Shown here: positions 34,154 to 43,225 of the stretch, piece by piece | How positions within the stretch are numbered: the stretch's first letter is position 1 | Layout of the letters: every line of letters begins with the position of its first letter | Assembly (NCBI GenBank): GCA_017482485.1 | Contig: JAFUMV010000025.1 | Coordinates: forward strand, 1 to 49,186 | Direction: 5' to 3' | DNA length: 49,186 nt | Origin: Lachnospiraceae bacterium | Lineage (GTDB): Bacteria > Bacillota > Clostridia > Lachnospirales > Lachnospiraceae | Notes under the pieces: generated by a model | The model's database searches: none | Told to the model about the DNA's origin: nothing | Seen by the model: only the letters and a program-made list of their open reading frames with translations | Translations under genes and position numbers: made by a program

Positions 34154-34921
34154 GTGGAAAAAATCGGAGAGATCAAAGCAAAATTTGCTGAGACGAAAAC
34201 GGAAGAGCTTGCGGGGCTGATTCTTAAGTATGAAGGGGATCAGCGCAGCGGTGTGCAGGGGGAAATCAAAAAGGCGCAGAAGAGGCTGGAGGCACTGGAA
34301 AAGGAAAAAGTGCGCATCTGGCAAATGAAGTCTTTTGAACGGGAATACGAGAATCTGGGTTATGTCTGCGGAATTGATGAGGTTGGAAGAGGTCCACTGG
34401 CAGGGCCGGTGGTAGCAGGAGCAGTCATATTGCCGAAGGATTGTCAGATCCTTTATCTGAACGATTCCAAGCAGCTGTCTGCCAAAAAGAGGGATGAACT
34501 GTATGACATCATTATGGCAGAGGCAGTCAGTGTCGGTCTGGGTTTTGTGGGACCGGAGCGGATCGATGAGATCAACATTCTTCAGGCCACTTATGAGGCG
34601 ATGCGGCAGGCAATCAGCAAGCTGAATCCCGGGCCCGATGTGTTGTTAAATGATGCCGTGACAATCCCTGGGGTATCTGTCCGGCAGGTTCCGATTATTA
34701 AGGGAGATGCCAAAAGTGTTTCCATAGCGGCGGCCAGCATTGTGGCGAAGGTGACAAGAGACAGGCTGATGGAGCAGTACGATGAGGTGTTTCCGGAGTA
34801 TGGATTTGCTGCAAATAAGGGGTACGGAGCGGCAGCGCATATCGAGGCTTTAAAAAAATACGGTCCGACACCGATTCACCGCAGGAGCTTTATCGGAAAT
34901 TTTGTAACTGTTCAGAGCTAG
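34154..34921 (+). CDS. rnhB: Ribonuclease HII
   Basis: About 255 residues. An N-terminal extension of about 60 charged helical residues, common in firmicutes, then the catalytic core GIDEVGRGPLAGPV (Asp75-Glu76), NDSKQLSAKKRDEL and KGDAKSVSIAAASIVAKVTRD. Removes ribonucleotides from RNA-DNA hybrids. GTG 34154 has GGAG six bases upstream; ATG 34142 lies directly against AGAGG, which is too close, so GTG is preferred with moderate certainty. The stop lies inside a hairpin. Confidence 0.93.
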   Translation: MEKIGEIKAKFAETKTEELAGLILKYEGDQRSGVQGEIKKAQKRLEALEKEKVRIWQMKSFEREYENLGYVCGIDEVGRGPLAGPVVAGAVILPKDCQILYLNDSKQLSAKKRDELYDIIMAEAVSVGLGFVGPERIDEINILQATYEAMRQAISKLNPGPDVLLNDAVTIPGVSVRQVPIIKGDAKSVSIAAASIVAKVTRDRLMEQYDEVFPEYGFAANKGYGAAAHIEALKKYGPTPIHRRSFIGNFVTVQS

Positions 34922-34939
34922 AGTCTGGCTCTGACAGTT
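34906..34939 (+). other. Hairpin spanning the rnhB stop codon
   Basis: AACTGTTCAGAGC (34906-34918) pairs with GCTCTGACAGTT (34928-34939) apart from one bulged base, with the rnhB stop at the base of the loop. The following TTTCAT is too short for a normal terminator. Confidence 0.45.
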
Positions 34940-34957
34940 TCATAAAAGGAAAGATGC

Positions 34958-35326
34958 ATGAACAAAAGACAGACAGGAGCTTGCTGGGAGGAAGCTGTTG
35001 CCTGCTACTTAAAGCGGGCCGGTGTGGAGATCAGGGAGCAGAATTTCAGAAGCAGTCAGGGTGAAATCGATATCATAGGTTATCATCAGGACTGCCTTGT
35101 TTTTTTTGAAGTAAAATACAGAAAGAATGACAGCTTCGGCAGTCCGGCGGAGGCGGTTGATATTAAAAAGCAGCGGGCGATCTGCAGATGTGCGGATTAC
35201 TATATGTATCGGCATGGAATTTCTCAGGATACCGCAGTTCGATTCGATGTTGTGGCGGTGTGCGGAGAAAAAATGGAATGGTTTCAGAATGCTTTTGAAT
35301 ATAGAAGGGCAGGAAGAAGAGGATAG
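34958..35326 (+). CDS. YraN family endonuclease-like protein (UPF0102)
   Basis: 122 residues with the restriction-endonuclease-like fold of the YraN family: GACWEEAVACYLKRAG, then EIDIIGYHQDCLVFFEVKYR, where Glu-x-Asp and Glu-x-Lys form the nuclease-type core. Biological role unknown. It follows rnhB as in many bacteria. Ribosome binding site AAAGGAAAG. Confidence 0.9.
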   Translation: MNKRQTGACWEEAVACYLKRAGVEIREQNFRSSQGEIDIIGYHQDCLVFFEVKYRKNDSFGSPAEAVDIKKQRAICRCADYYMYRHGISQDTAVRFDVVAVCGEKMEWFQNAFEYRRAGRRG

Positions 35327-35360
35327 CTGTTTTATGAAGCTCTTCAAATCGGAGGTTGAA

Positions 35361-36233
35361 ATGGAGATTATCAGAAAATCGAAAGAAGAACCGGTGCTGA
35401 AAAGAAAACGGTATGGTGAAATAGAATATCTGACATTTCCCAAGCTGGAGAATACCGGCATTGTAACACATCTTATGAGTACCAGGATTGGCGGCGTCAG
35501 CAAAGGGATATACGCAACCATGAATTACAGCTATAAACGGGGAGATAATCCGGCATGTGTGGATGAAAATTTCAGAAGAACGGCGGAAATATTCGGTACT
35601 GACATGAGCGCTTTTGTCTGCTCTGAACAGACACATACCACCAATGTCCGGGTGGTAACCGCCGCGGACCGGGGCAAGGGAGTCACCGTCACAAAAGATT
35701 ATAATCACGTGGACGGTCTGGTCACCAACGAGCCGGGTCTTATTCTGACCACGACTTATGCGGACTGTGTGCCGCTTTTCTTTGTAGATCCTGTAAAGCG
35801 CGCGATAGGCTGTTCTCATTCCGGCTGGCGCGGTACCGTTGCGCAGATGGGCAAGGTGACTGTGGAAACGATGCAGCGGGCGTACGGATGTAATCCGGCG
35901 GATATCGTTGCAGCAATCGGACCCTCAATCTGTCAGGACTGCTATGAGGTTTCAGACGATGTTGCAGAGGCTTTTAGAACGCTGTTTTCACAGGAAAAAT
36001 ATGCGTTTGTCCGTATAGAGGATGTGCTTTTCGACAAGCATAATGGAAAATATCAGCTCAATCTGTGGAAAGCAAATGAAGCGGTGCTTCTTTCTGCCGG
36101 CATTCGCCCGGAAAATCTGGATGTGACAGATATCTGTACCTGCTGTAATCCGGATTATCTGTTCTCCCATAGAGCAAGTCAGGGGAAAAGAGGCAATCTC
36201 GCGGCTTTTATCATGTTAAATGCCCAGAATTAA
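35361..36233 (+). CDS. pgeF: Peptidoglycan editing factor PgeF (YfiH/DUF152)
   Basis: 290 residues. Metal-binding signature residues of the family: EQTHTTNV, TYADCVPLFF, GCSHSGWRGTVAQ and CTCCNPDYLFSHR. The family was called polyphenol oxidase; E. coli YfiH corrects peptidoglycan precursors, and relatives act as purine nucleoside phosphorylases, so the reaction is uncertain. ATG 35361 is five bases after GGAGG; the open frame extends far upstream into yraN in another frame without a binding site. It lies 34 bases after yraN. Confidence 0.9.
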   Translation: MEIIRKSKEEPVLKRKRYGEIEYLTFPKLENTGIVTHLMSTRIGGVSKGIYATMNYSYKRGDNPACVDENFRRTAEIFGTDMSAFVCSEQTHTTNVRVVTAADRGKGVTVTKDYNHVDGLVTNEPGLILTTTYADCVPLFFVDPVKRAIGCSHSGWRGTVAQMGKVTVETMQRAYGCNPADIVAAIGPSICQDCYEVSDDVAEAFRTLFSQEKYAFVRIEDVLFDKHNGKYQLNLWKANEAVLLSAGIRPENLDVTDICTCCNPDYLFSHRASQGKRGNLAAFIMLNAQN

Positions 36234-36310
36234 TCTAATTTTAAGAAAGTTCATGCCCATACATTCATTTTTTTATGGTTCACTTAATATAGACAGGAGG
36301 GGTACCGAAG

Positions 36311-37006
36311 ATGACGAACATACTGGTATGTGATGATGATAAGGAGATTGTGGAAGCGATTGAAATATACCTGATGCAGGAAGGATATCATGTGGTCAAG
36401 GCCTACGATGGAGAGCAGGCGATTCGTGCGCTGAAAACAAACGATATTCAACTGATGATCATTGATGTGATGATGCCGAAACTGGACGGGATTCACGCAA
36501 CGTTGAAGATCCGGGAATACAGCAGCATTCCGATCATTATTCTGTCAGCCAAATCTGAGGATGCGGATAAAATCCTGGGGCTCAATATCGGTGCGGACGA
36601 TTACGTGACCAAGCCCTTTAATCCGCTGGAACTGGTAGCCAGGGTGAAATCTCAGCTGCGCCGTTATACAAAGCTCGGGAATCTGAATACGGAAAATAAT
36701 GCGGTGTTTAAGGCGGGCGGCCTGGTGATCAATGATGATACCAAAGAGGTGACCGTGGACGCCGAGCCGGTGAGGCTGACGCCCATTGAGTATAATATTC
36801 TGCTTCTTCTGGTGAAAAATCAGGGAAGGGTTTTTTCCATTGACCAGATTTATGAAAGCATCTGGGAGGAGGAAGCCATCGGCGCAGATAACACGGTGGC
36901 GGTACACATCCGTCATATCCGGGAAAAAATTGAGATTAACCCGAAAGAACCCAGATATTTAAAGGTGGTCTGGGGCGTGGGCTATAAAATTGAAAAGCAG
37001 ATCTGA
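36311..37006 (+). CDS. OmpR-family response regulator
   Basis: 231 residues. Receiver domain with acidic pocket CDDDKEI, phosphorylated Asp52 in IIDVMMPK, Ser/Lys in ILSAKSED and YVTKPFNP; then a winged-helix DNA-binding domain (LTPIEYNILLLLVKNQG, DNTVAVHIRHIREKIE). Most similar in style to VanR-like regulators. AGGAGGGG precedes ATG 36311. Twelve bases separate it from its sensor kinase. Confidence 0.94.
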   Translation: MTNILVCDDDKEIVEAIEIYLMQEGYHVVKAYDGEQAIRALKTNDIQLMIIDVMMPKLDGIHATLKIREYSSIPIIILSAKSEDADKILGLNIGADDYVTKPFNPLELVARVKSQLRRYTKLGNLNTENNAVFKAGGLVINDDTKEVTVDAEPVRLTPIEYNILLLLVKNQGRVFSIDQIYESIWEEEAIGADNTVAVHIRHIREKIEINPKEPRYLKVVWGVGYKIEKQI

Positions 37007-37018
37007 GGGAGATAACAG

Positions 37019-39613
37019 ATGAAGAAAAAGCAGGTCATGAGCAGAGGAAAAAGAAGCTTCTGGCTGATTTTGCATCGAATTTTTACGGCAGCTGCAGTTA
37101 TGATCATCGTAGCGCTGTCCTTTAATTCCACGATTACGGTGGAAACTAACGGCAAAATCTATAGACAGAATATCACACTGGAAAGCGGGGATTCCTTTGA
37201 GGATTCATCGCTGTTTAACGATATTTTGCGGGAAGAACTGCAGGGAATCATCCGGATGGCCGTAATCAAGAGCCAGCTGGAAACCGAGGGCAGCTATAAC
37301 GGCATGAAAGAGGTGGATATCGCCCGGTTTGCACACAGACAGGAAGATTTTACAGAAGATACCCCAACTGCGAAGTATTATCTGGATGATCTTGTGAAAT
37401 GGGGAAATTACGGTTTCGTAACAGAAAAGGTTTATGCCACGCAGGAAGAGTTAAATTCCTATTTTAAAGACGGATACAGCGTGTTTTCTCTGCAGAATGA
37501 GCTGTTGGGCGAAGAATGGTCCTGGTCGGGAGCAGAAGAAATGAGCGCGGCAGTTACAGCCATTCTGGATGAAAAAAGCGAAAAGACTCTTTCCATGAGA
37601 ATGATTGAGGAATTGCCAAACAGCAAAGAGGAATATCTCAGGATGGCAGAGCAGCTGGGAAAGTATGTGGATGAGTCAGAAATTCTGGAGCTGAATGTGC
37701 TTGTTCCCAGATATTTGTCGGTGGATGGATGTGATCTTGCCCAGTATGCGTTTGATGTGGACGAGTATGTGAGACTCCGGGAGGATTTGAAGACTACTTC
37801 AAAAGAGCTGTTTTACAATTTTACGGAATATTCGGAAAATAAAAGCTTTTATGCTGCAGATGCTTCCAATATCCGGTTTTGCTATCGAATGGTGGTGGAT
37901 GGAGAAGTTTGTTATTTTTCCAATATAGAGGAGGATTTTGATTCCAAAAAGCTGGATGAAATTACCCGGCAGTTTGAAAACTACGGAAAATATGTTTATT
38001 ACATAGCGGACCGTGCCGAAATGAATACGAATACCCGGTTGAATTCCGATATCATGAAGCAGGAAATGGGATACTATCAATATGCGTTTGGGGATAATAC
38101 CAGAGCCTGGATCGCTGTGGATACCGGATATCCTGCAAAAGACAGTTTCTTTGCGGCGAAAGTGGCCTATGACAGTCTGATGCCCTATTATTTGTATCTG
38201 GCCTGTGCAATGGTGCTGTTTACGATTTTAAGCGTATTTTTATATATCCATCTGACAAGATATGAAGGCAGAATCTGGGCGGACAATGAAGAGGGCTATC
38301 GGATTGAACTGCACAAAGCAGATAAGATATATACAGAACCTTTTACCCTGTTATGTGTGATTGCTGTTGGCGGGATAGCAGGCGGCGGATACCTGGGCTA
38401 TCGTTTTCTGGAAGGCGTCTGGGACAGGGAACTGATTGCGGACTGGTTTCCTGCGATCGCAGGTATTTTCGCGCTGCTTTTGGATTATGTTTTCATGTTT
38501 TTCTATCTGAGCCTGGTGCGCAGAGGAAAAGCGCACACCCTTTGGAAAAATTCGCTGATCCGTGAAATTTTAATTCGGATTCGGAAAGGGGTACTGGCAC
38601 TTTATGATAACGGCCACATCCTGATCAGAAGCTTACTGCCTGCAATTATCCTGTTGGTGCTGAATCTGATACTGGGCGGCTGCGGCATTATCGGTATTCT
38701 GATTGCGGCGTTTGTGGATGTTGCAGCTATTTTATTCATCTATCTGGAAAAGAAAGGGCTGCAGGAGATTGTAGAAATCACAGAGCGGATCGGGAAAGGA
38801 GATTTTGATTTAAAGGTTTCTTCTGAAAAGATGCATGGAGAAAACAGAGAACTGGCGGATGCTGTAAACGGAATCGGGAAAGGGATCAAAACGGCTGTGG
38901 AGCAGAGCATGAAAGATGAGCGGCTCAAAGCTGACCTGATCACCAATGTTTCTCACGATATCAAAACGCCGCTGACATCTATTATTAATTTTGTGAATCT
39001 GCTGAAGCGGGAAAAAATAGAGGATGAGAGAATACAGGGGTATATTAATGTCCTGGATGCGAAATCCCAGCGCCTAAAAACGCTGACAGATGACCTGGTG
39101 GAAGCTTCTAAAATCACATCTGGAAATATTACGCTGCAGATGGAGCGAATTAATTTTGCTGAGCTTGTAAATCAGACCTGCGGGGAATTTGACGATAAAT
39201 TCCGGGAAAAATGTCTGGAGATGGTGGTTGGTATGCCGGAAAAACCGCTTTATATAGAGGCGGATTCCAGACGCATCTGGCGCGTAGTGGACAATCTGTT
39301 TTCCAATGTATGGAAATATGCGCTGGAAGGAACCAGAGTATATATGGATATGAAGGAGCTTGTCAGGGACGGACAGAAATATGCGATATTTTCCATGAAA
39401 AATATTTCGGCCCAGGCGCTGAATATTGAAGCTGACGAATTGACTGAAAGATTCATTCGCGGCGACATCTCACGAAGCACGGAAGGCAGCGGACTTGGAC
39501 TTTCCATTGCGAAAAATCTGACAGAATTGCAGAACGGAAAATTCGAGATTTATCTGGATGGAGATCTGTTCAAAGTGATTCTTACATTTCCTGTATATAA
39601 GGAGAATGCCTGA
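37019..39613 (+). CDS. Membrane sensor histidine kinase
   Basis: 864 residues. One N-terminal membrane helix (about 14-35), a long outside region to about residue 385, then about five further membrane segments (390-412, 440-462, 478-500 and two in 532-580), a HAMP-like linker (ITERIGKGDFDLKVS), HisKA with the phosphorylated His646 in NVSHDIKTPLTSI, and HATPase with VVDNLFSNVWKYA and GSGLGLSIAKN. It probably senses an extracellular or membrane signal and phosphorylates the adjacent regulator. The extra membrane helices between the sensor region and the kinase are unusual; signal unknown. Confidence 0.93.
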   Translation: MKKKQVMSRGKRSFWLILHRIFTAAAVMIIVALSFNSTITVETNGKIYRQNITLESGDSFEDSSLFNDILREELQGIIRMAVIKSQLETEGSYNGMKEVDIARFAHRQEDFTEDTPTAKYYLDDLVKWGNYGFVTEKVYATQEELNSYFKDGYSVFSLQNELLGEEWSWSGAEEMSAAVTAILDEKSEKTLSMRMIEELPNSKEEYLRMAEQLGKYVDESEILELNVLVPRYLSVDGCDLAQYAFDVDEYVRLREDLKTTSKELFYNFTEYSENKSFYAADASNIRFCYRMVVDGEVCYFSNIEEDFDSKKLDEITRQFENYGKYVYYIADRAEMNTNTRLNSDIMKQEMGYYQYAFGDNTRAWIAVDTGYPAKDSFFAAKVAYDSLMPYYLYLACAMVLFTILSVFLYIHLTRYEGRIWADNEEGYRIELHKADKIYTEPFTLLCVIAVGGIAGGGYLGYRFLEGVWDRELIADWFPAIAGIFALLLDYVFMFFYLSLVRRGKAHTLWKNSLIREILIRIRKGVLALYDNGHILIRSLLPAIILLVLNLILGGCGIIGILIAAFVDVAAILFIYLEKKGLQEIVEITERIGKGDFDLKVSSEKMHGENRELADAVNGIGKGIKTAVEQSMKDERLKADLITNVSHDIKTPLTSIINFVNLLKREKIEDERIQGYINVLDAKSQRLKTLTDDLVEASKITSGNITLQMERINFAELVNQTCGEFDDKFREKCLEMVVGMPEKPLYIEADSRRIWRVVDNLFSNVWKYALEGTRVYMDMKELVRDGQKYAIFSMKNISAQALNIEADELTERFIRGDISRSTEGSGLGLSIAKNLTELQNGKFEIYLDGDLFKVILTFPVYKENA

Positions 39614-39675
39614 CCGCAAAGAGAGGGCTTGGTCTGAGGCTGGTGCACGCTGCCTGTGCGGAAGGGAGAGAAAAT

Positions 39676-39867
39676 ATGAAACCATTAAGTGAAGAGGAAA
39701 TTGTCCGTCTTCTGGATGAGATGACCGGAGCCGGAACCAGTCGAATAAAAGTGAATGTTGTGCAAAATGCACAAACACATGAAATGCAAAAGGCGTATCA
39801 TCACGGGCGCTGTGACGTTGGAAGCCCCTGGGCAAAGGGCGAGTACTGGGATGTTCTGGAAGACTGA
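39676..39867 (+). CDS. Small hypothetical protein (63 residues)
   Basis: 63 residues, starting at ATG 39676 after GGGAGAG, 62 bases behind the histidine kinase. It has a helical acidic N-terminus (SEEEIVRLLDEMTGAG) and a distinctive end (HHGRCDVGSPWAKGEYWDV) with His-His, Cys and Trp residues that could bind a metal, though this is only a visual impression. No signal peptide or membrane segment. I do not recognise a family. The following 231 bases (39868-40098) hold no gene; TATGAT at 40013-40018 is a possible -10 box for the next gene. Confidence 0.6.
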   Translation: MKPLSEEEIVRLLDEMTGAGTSRIKVNVVQNAQTHEMQKAYHHGRCDVGSPWAKGEYWDVLED

Positions 39868-40098
39868 AAACAAAGGAAATCTGCTGTTTTTTCTCTGAAC
39901 ATGGGAAAAGAATCTGAACATAATCTTAACCTGTGTTAATCACTTGCTAAGAATAGTGCTGCTGCGATCGGTTTTGTGAAAAATGACTATTTTTGTCGAA
40001 ATGAAAAAGTATTATGATAGCGCTAGCAGGTCATGGTATGAGTATTTATATTAGCTGATTGCTTTGACCGGAAATTCTTTTTGAGGAGGATTAGCCTT

Positions 40099-41454
40099 AT
40101 GTTAGCGCAGGTTTTGGCAGTCATTATCTTTGTGGTCATGTTTTTACTGATTGTAACAGATAAGATTGAACGTCACATTGTTTCGCTGGGCTGTGGTTTA
40201 CTTATGATTCTGCTCGTATTCGGGCTGAGCATGCACAGTATGACGGCGATAACGGAAACCTTAAATTTACACAGCTTTTTTACCGTTGATTTCTGGTATC
40301 AGGCAGGAGAGGCATCGGAATCATCTGCCGGTATCAACTGGGCTACGATTGTCTTCATTCTGGGAATGATGATAATGGTAGAAGGAATGGGAAAAGCAGG
40401 ATTTTTCAGATGGCTTTGTCTGGAAATTGCAGGACTGGTAAAATATAAAACCATTCCGGTATTTATTACTTTCATGATTATGTCTGCTGTATTGGCAATG
40501 TTTATTGACAGTATAACAGTCATCCTGTTTTTAGCGGCAGTGACGCTGGAACTGGCACAGATTTTGAAATGTAATCCGCTGCCTATGATTATGGCAGAAA
40601 TTTTCTGTGCAAACCTGGGTGGTTCAGCAACCATGTGCGGAGATCCGCCGAACATTATCATCGGAACTTCACTGGGTTATTCTTTCGGTGATTTTATCAG
40701 CAATACAGGCGTGATGGCAGGAATTTCCCTGATTGTGGTTATCGTATATTTTTATCTTTGCTTCCACAAGCAGCTTGCTGCGTCAAAGGGAGCACAGATG
40801 GCGGTCACAGAGTATCCTGATCCGAAAGATGCGATTACGGATAAGAGAGCTTTTATTACCAGCACTGTGATTTTTGCAATTGCGGTTCTTCTGTTGGTTA
40901 CACATGCTCAGACAGGGCTGACGGTGGCATTTATCGGTACCTTCATCGCAGTGATTACACTGATTTCACAGCCCAAAGATGCGGCCGAACTTTTAAAGAA
41001 GGTGGATTACAAAACATTATTGTTCTTCATCGGACTGTTTATTGTGGTAGGAGGTCTGGAACAGACCGGTATTCTTGCAATTGTGGCATCCTTTATCGGA
41101 AAAATCAGCGGTTCCAATGCTATGCTGATGGTTGCGATCATTCTCTGGATTTCTGCGATTGCCAGTGCCTTTGTTGATAATATTCCTTTTGCAGCAACCA
41201 TGATTCCGATCATTCAGAGTCTGGCAGCAACGCAGGGGGTAGATCTTTCCGTTCTGGCATGGACGTTGTCCATGGGTACGGATATCGGCGGCAGTGCAAC
41301 ACCTATCGGCGCATCTGCAAACGTTGTAGGTATTTCCGTTGCTTCCAAACAGGGATATCCGGTGAGCTGGGGTTATTATTGTAAATATGCTGCGCCGGCA
41401 ACCATACTTGTGGTGCTGATCTGTATGCTGTGTATTTACGCAAGATATTTTTAA
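40099..41454 (+). CDS. ArsB/NhaD/SLC13-type ion-transporter-superfamily permease
   Basis: 451 residues, about 11-12 membrane segments. Two inverted-repeat signature stretches are visible: ANLGGSATMCGDPPNIIIGT in the first half and MGTDIGGSATPIGASANVVG in the second, which together form the substrate site of the ArsB/NhaD/DASS (ion transporter) superfamily. Substrate is unclear: sodium/proton, arsenite or dicarboxylate transport are all possible. ATG 40099 has GAGGAGGA upstream. Twelve bases before the cytidylate-kinase-like gene, probably one operon. Confidence 0.87.
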   Translation: MLAQVLAVIIFVVMFLLIVTDKIERHIVSLGCGLLMILLVFGLSMHSMTAITETLNLHSFFTVDFWYQAGEASESSAGINWATIVFILGMMIMVEGMGKAGFFRWLCLEIAGLVKYKTIPVFITFMIMSAVLAMFIDSITVILFLAAVTLELAQILKCNPLPMIMAEIFCANLGGSATMCGDPPNIIIGTSLGYSFGDFISNTGVMAGISLIVVIVYFYLCFHKQLAASKGAQMAVTEYPDPKDAITDKRAFITSTVIFAIAVLLLVTHAQTGLTVAFIGTFIAVITLISQPKDAAELLKKVDYKTLLFFIGLFIVVGGLEQTGILAIVASFIGKISGSNAMLMVAIILWISAIASAFVDNIPFAATMIPIIQSLAATQGVDLSVLAWTLSMGTDIGGSATPIGASANVVGISVASKQGYPVSWGYYCKYAAPATILVVLICMLCIYARYF

Positions 41455-41466
41455 GGAGGGGTTAAT

Positions 41467-42060
41467 ATGAGCGAACAATTGATCATTTCCATCGGCAGAG
41501 AATTTGGAAGCGGCGGTCACGTGATTGCCGAAAAGCTGGCAGCCAGATTCGGTCTTGCTCTGTATGATCACAATCTTCTGGATGAAATCGCACAGGAGAA
41601 AGAGTTGGATGCTGAAACGCTGAAAAAATATGACGAGGTGCCGAGAAATATGGTTTTCTCCAGAACGGTAAAAGGCTTTTCCAGTTCTTCCGAGGAAAAT
41701 ATTGCGCACATGCAGTTTGATTTTCTGAAGCGCAAAGCAGCAGCAGGAGAATCCTTTGTTGTGGTTGGTCGTTGTGCGGAAACCATGTTAAAAGACTACA
41801 ATGGACTGATCTCCATTTTTGTTCTGGGTGATATTCCGGTGAAAACCGCTCGTGTAATGGAAGTTTACGGACTTCGGGAGAAAGAAGCCAGATTTAAGAT
41901 GGAACGGCATGACCGTCACCGGAAAATGTACCACAATTATTATTGTAAGGGAAAATGGGGCGATTCCAGAAACTATGATCTGAGCATCAATTCCAGTCGC
42001 CTTGGTATTGAGCGCACAGTGGATTTCCTGGAAAGCTATATTAAAGAAAGACAGAAATAA
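41467..42060 (+). CDS. Cytidylate kinase-like family protein
   Basis: 197 residues. P-loop-like IGREFGSGGHVIAEKLAARF at the N-terminus, VVVGRCAETML in the middle and an Arg-rich lid (KMERHDRHRKMYHNYYC), as in the cytidylate-kinase-like family (AAA_33/Cmk-like 2) often found beside transporters and CBS proteins in clostridia. It is not the housekeeping Cmk; true substrate unknown. AAGGAGGGG before ATG 41467. It may regulate or serve the permease encoded 12 bases upstream. Confidence 0.85.
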   Translation: MSEQLIISIGREFGSGGHVIAEKLAARFGLALYDHNLLDEIAQEKELDAETLKKYDEVPRNMVFSRTVKGFSSSSEENIAHMQFDFLKRKAAAGESFVVVGRCAETMLKDYNGLISIFVLGDIPVKTARVMEVYGLREKEARFKMERHDRHRKMYHNYYCKGKWGDSRNYDLSINSSRLGIERTVDFLESYIKERQK

Positions 42061-42098
42061 ATCGTGTGCGTTTACGAATACCGTATCTTCACAAAAAC

Positions 42099-42123
42099 AG
42101 GGGGCAATTTGCCCCCTATTTTT
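42099..42123. terminator. Bidirectional terminator between the kinase-like and NYN genes
   Basis: AGGGGGCAA and TTGCCCCCT (42099-42107, 42109-42117) form a GC-rich stem with T-runs on both sides (ATTTTTT on +, TGTTTTTG on -). It serves both convergent genes; the NYN stop lies inside its 3' part. Confidence 0.85.
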
Positions 42124-43126
42124 TGTGAGATTTCAGTTTGGCGGTTTCTTTATCCTTTAAGCTGACTTCATTTCCCTTTACCGTTACGCCTTCGATACTT
42201 CGCAGAAAGCTGGAAATACGGCTGTAACCGTAGTCCTTTAAATCAAAGCTGGGATGTTTCTTTTTTAACTGGTCATAGATGACCGACAGATTATCGATTG
42301 TGCCGCCGTTTTTGGTAATCATTGCTTTGATTTCCTTCTGAATATCCGTTTCGTTATCCAGTTCGCGGACGGTAACGGTATAGGAGGTGTTTTCTTTGAT
42401 CAGTTCCAGTTTGGAACACTTGTCCCTGATAAAAGTAAGCAGTTTCGTATAACCGTAGTTACGTACATCAAAATCAGTGAACTTGCTGTTTAAGCGGCTG
42501 CCGATTTCTCCCATATAGGTAGGTTTATCCTTGTTTTCATTATCATTAACGATGGAAATGATGGCTTCTTCAATTTCTGCAATGGGAGTCAACGCGTTGG
42601 CCTTGGCGCTGCGATCTGTTGTGAAATCATCGTGAATGTCATGGTCATCGGCCGTTGCAGCACCGGAGGTAACAGCCGCAGAAGCTTCGGAAATCAGGTT
42701 CAGATGAATGAATTTGTTGCAGGCCTTTGTGAGGGCAACGGGAGATTTGGATTCGCCCATGCCAATCACATACATATTGGCTTCCCGCAGACGCATAGCC
42801 AGACGTGTGAAGTCACTGTCACTGGTGACCAGGCAAAAACCGTCCACGTTGCCGGAATAGAGAATATCCATGGCATCGATTACCATGGTCATATCCGTCG
42901 AATTTTTGCCGGCGGTGTAGTCAAACTGCTGAATCGGTGTGATGGAATTTTCCAGGAGGATTTCCTGATTCCATCCGTTGTTCTTCGTCCAGTTGCCGTA
43001 GATGCGGCGATAGGAGGCAAAGCCGTAGGTTTCGATTTCATTGAAAATAATAGATGCATATTTGGAACTGATGTTTTCCGAGTCAATCAGAACTGCAATC
43101 TGCATTTTCGCTTCATTGATGTCCAT
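42116..43126 (-). CDS. NYN-domain ribonuclease-like protein with two OST-HTH (LOTUS) domains
   Basis: 336 residues. N-terminal NYN/PIN-like domain (AVLIDSENISSKY, TDMTMVIDAMDILY, LVTSDSDFTRLA) with the conserved acidic residues of LabA-like putative RNases. Two similar C-terminal modules follow, about residues 185-255 and 265-325: each contains a K/NFDVRNYGYTKL- or FDLKDYGYSRI-type motif, the OST-HTH/LOTUS RNA-binding fold. The protein probably binds and cuts structured RNA, but neither target nor activity is shown by sequence. AGGGG lies eight bases before ATG 43126. Own promoter; monocistronic. Confidence 0.88.
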   Translation of the reverse strand: MDINEAKMQIAVLIDSENISSKYASIIFNEIETYGFASYRRIYGNWTKNNGWNQEILLENSITPIQQFDYTAGKNSTDMTMVIDAMDILYSGNVDGFCLVTSDSDFTRLAMRLREANMYVIGMGESKSPVALTKACNKFIHLNLISEASAAVTSGAATADDHDIHDDFTTDRSAKANALTPIAEIEEAIISIVNDNENKDKPTYMGEIGSRLNSKFTDFDVRNYGYTKLLTFIRDKCSKLELIKENTSYTVTVRELDNETDIQKEIKAMITKNGGTIDNLSVIYDQLKKKHPSFDLKDYGYSRISSFLRSIEGVTVKGNEVSLKDKETAKLKSHKK

Positions 43127-43156
43127 GTTTAATTCCCCTGTTCATGTTATAATAAA

Positions 43157-43186
43157 AGTATACTAAAAACAGAAGCTTTTTGTAAA
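43157..43186 (-). promoter_or_regulatory. Promoter of the NYN gene (minus strand)
   Basis: On the minus strand: TTTACA (43186-43181), 18-base spacer, TATACT (43162-43157), about 25 bases before the ribosome binding site. Confidence 0.65.
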
Positions 43187-43187
43187 G

Positions 43188-43225
43188 AAAAAAGGTTCGC
43201 GAAAACGGATACGCGAACCTTTTTT
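43188..43225 (-). terminator. Terminator of uxaC
   Basis: AAAAAAGGTTCGCG (43188-43201) and CGCGAACCTTTTTT (43212-43225) form a perfect 14-bp stem, with a T-run on the minus strand. It lies 40 bases after the uxaC stop. Confidence 0.85.
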
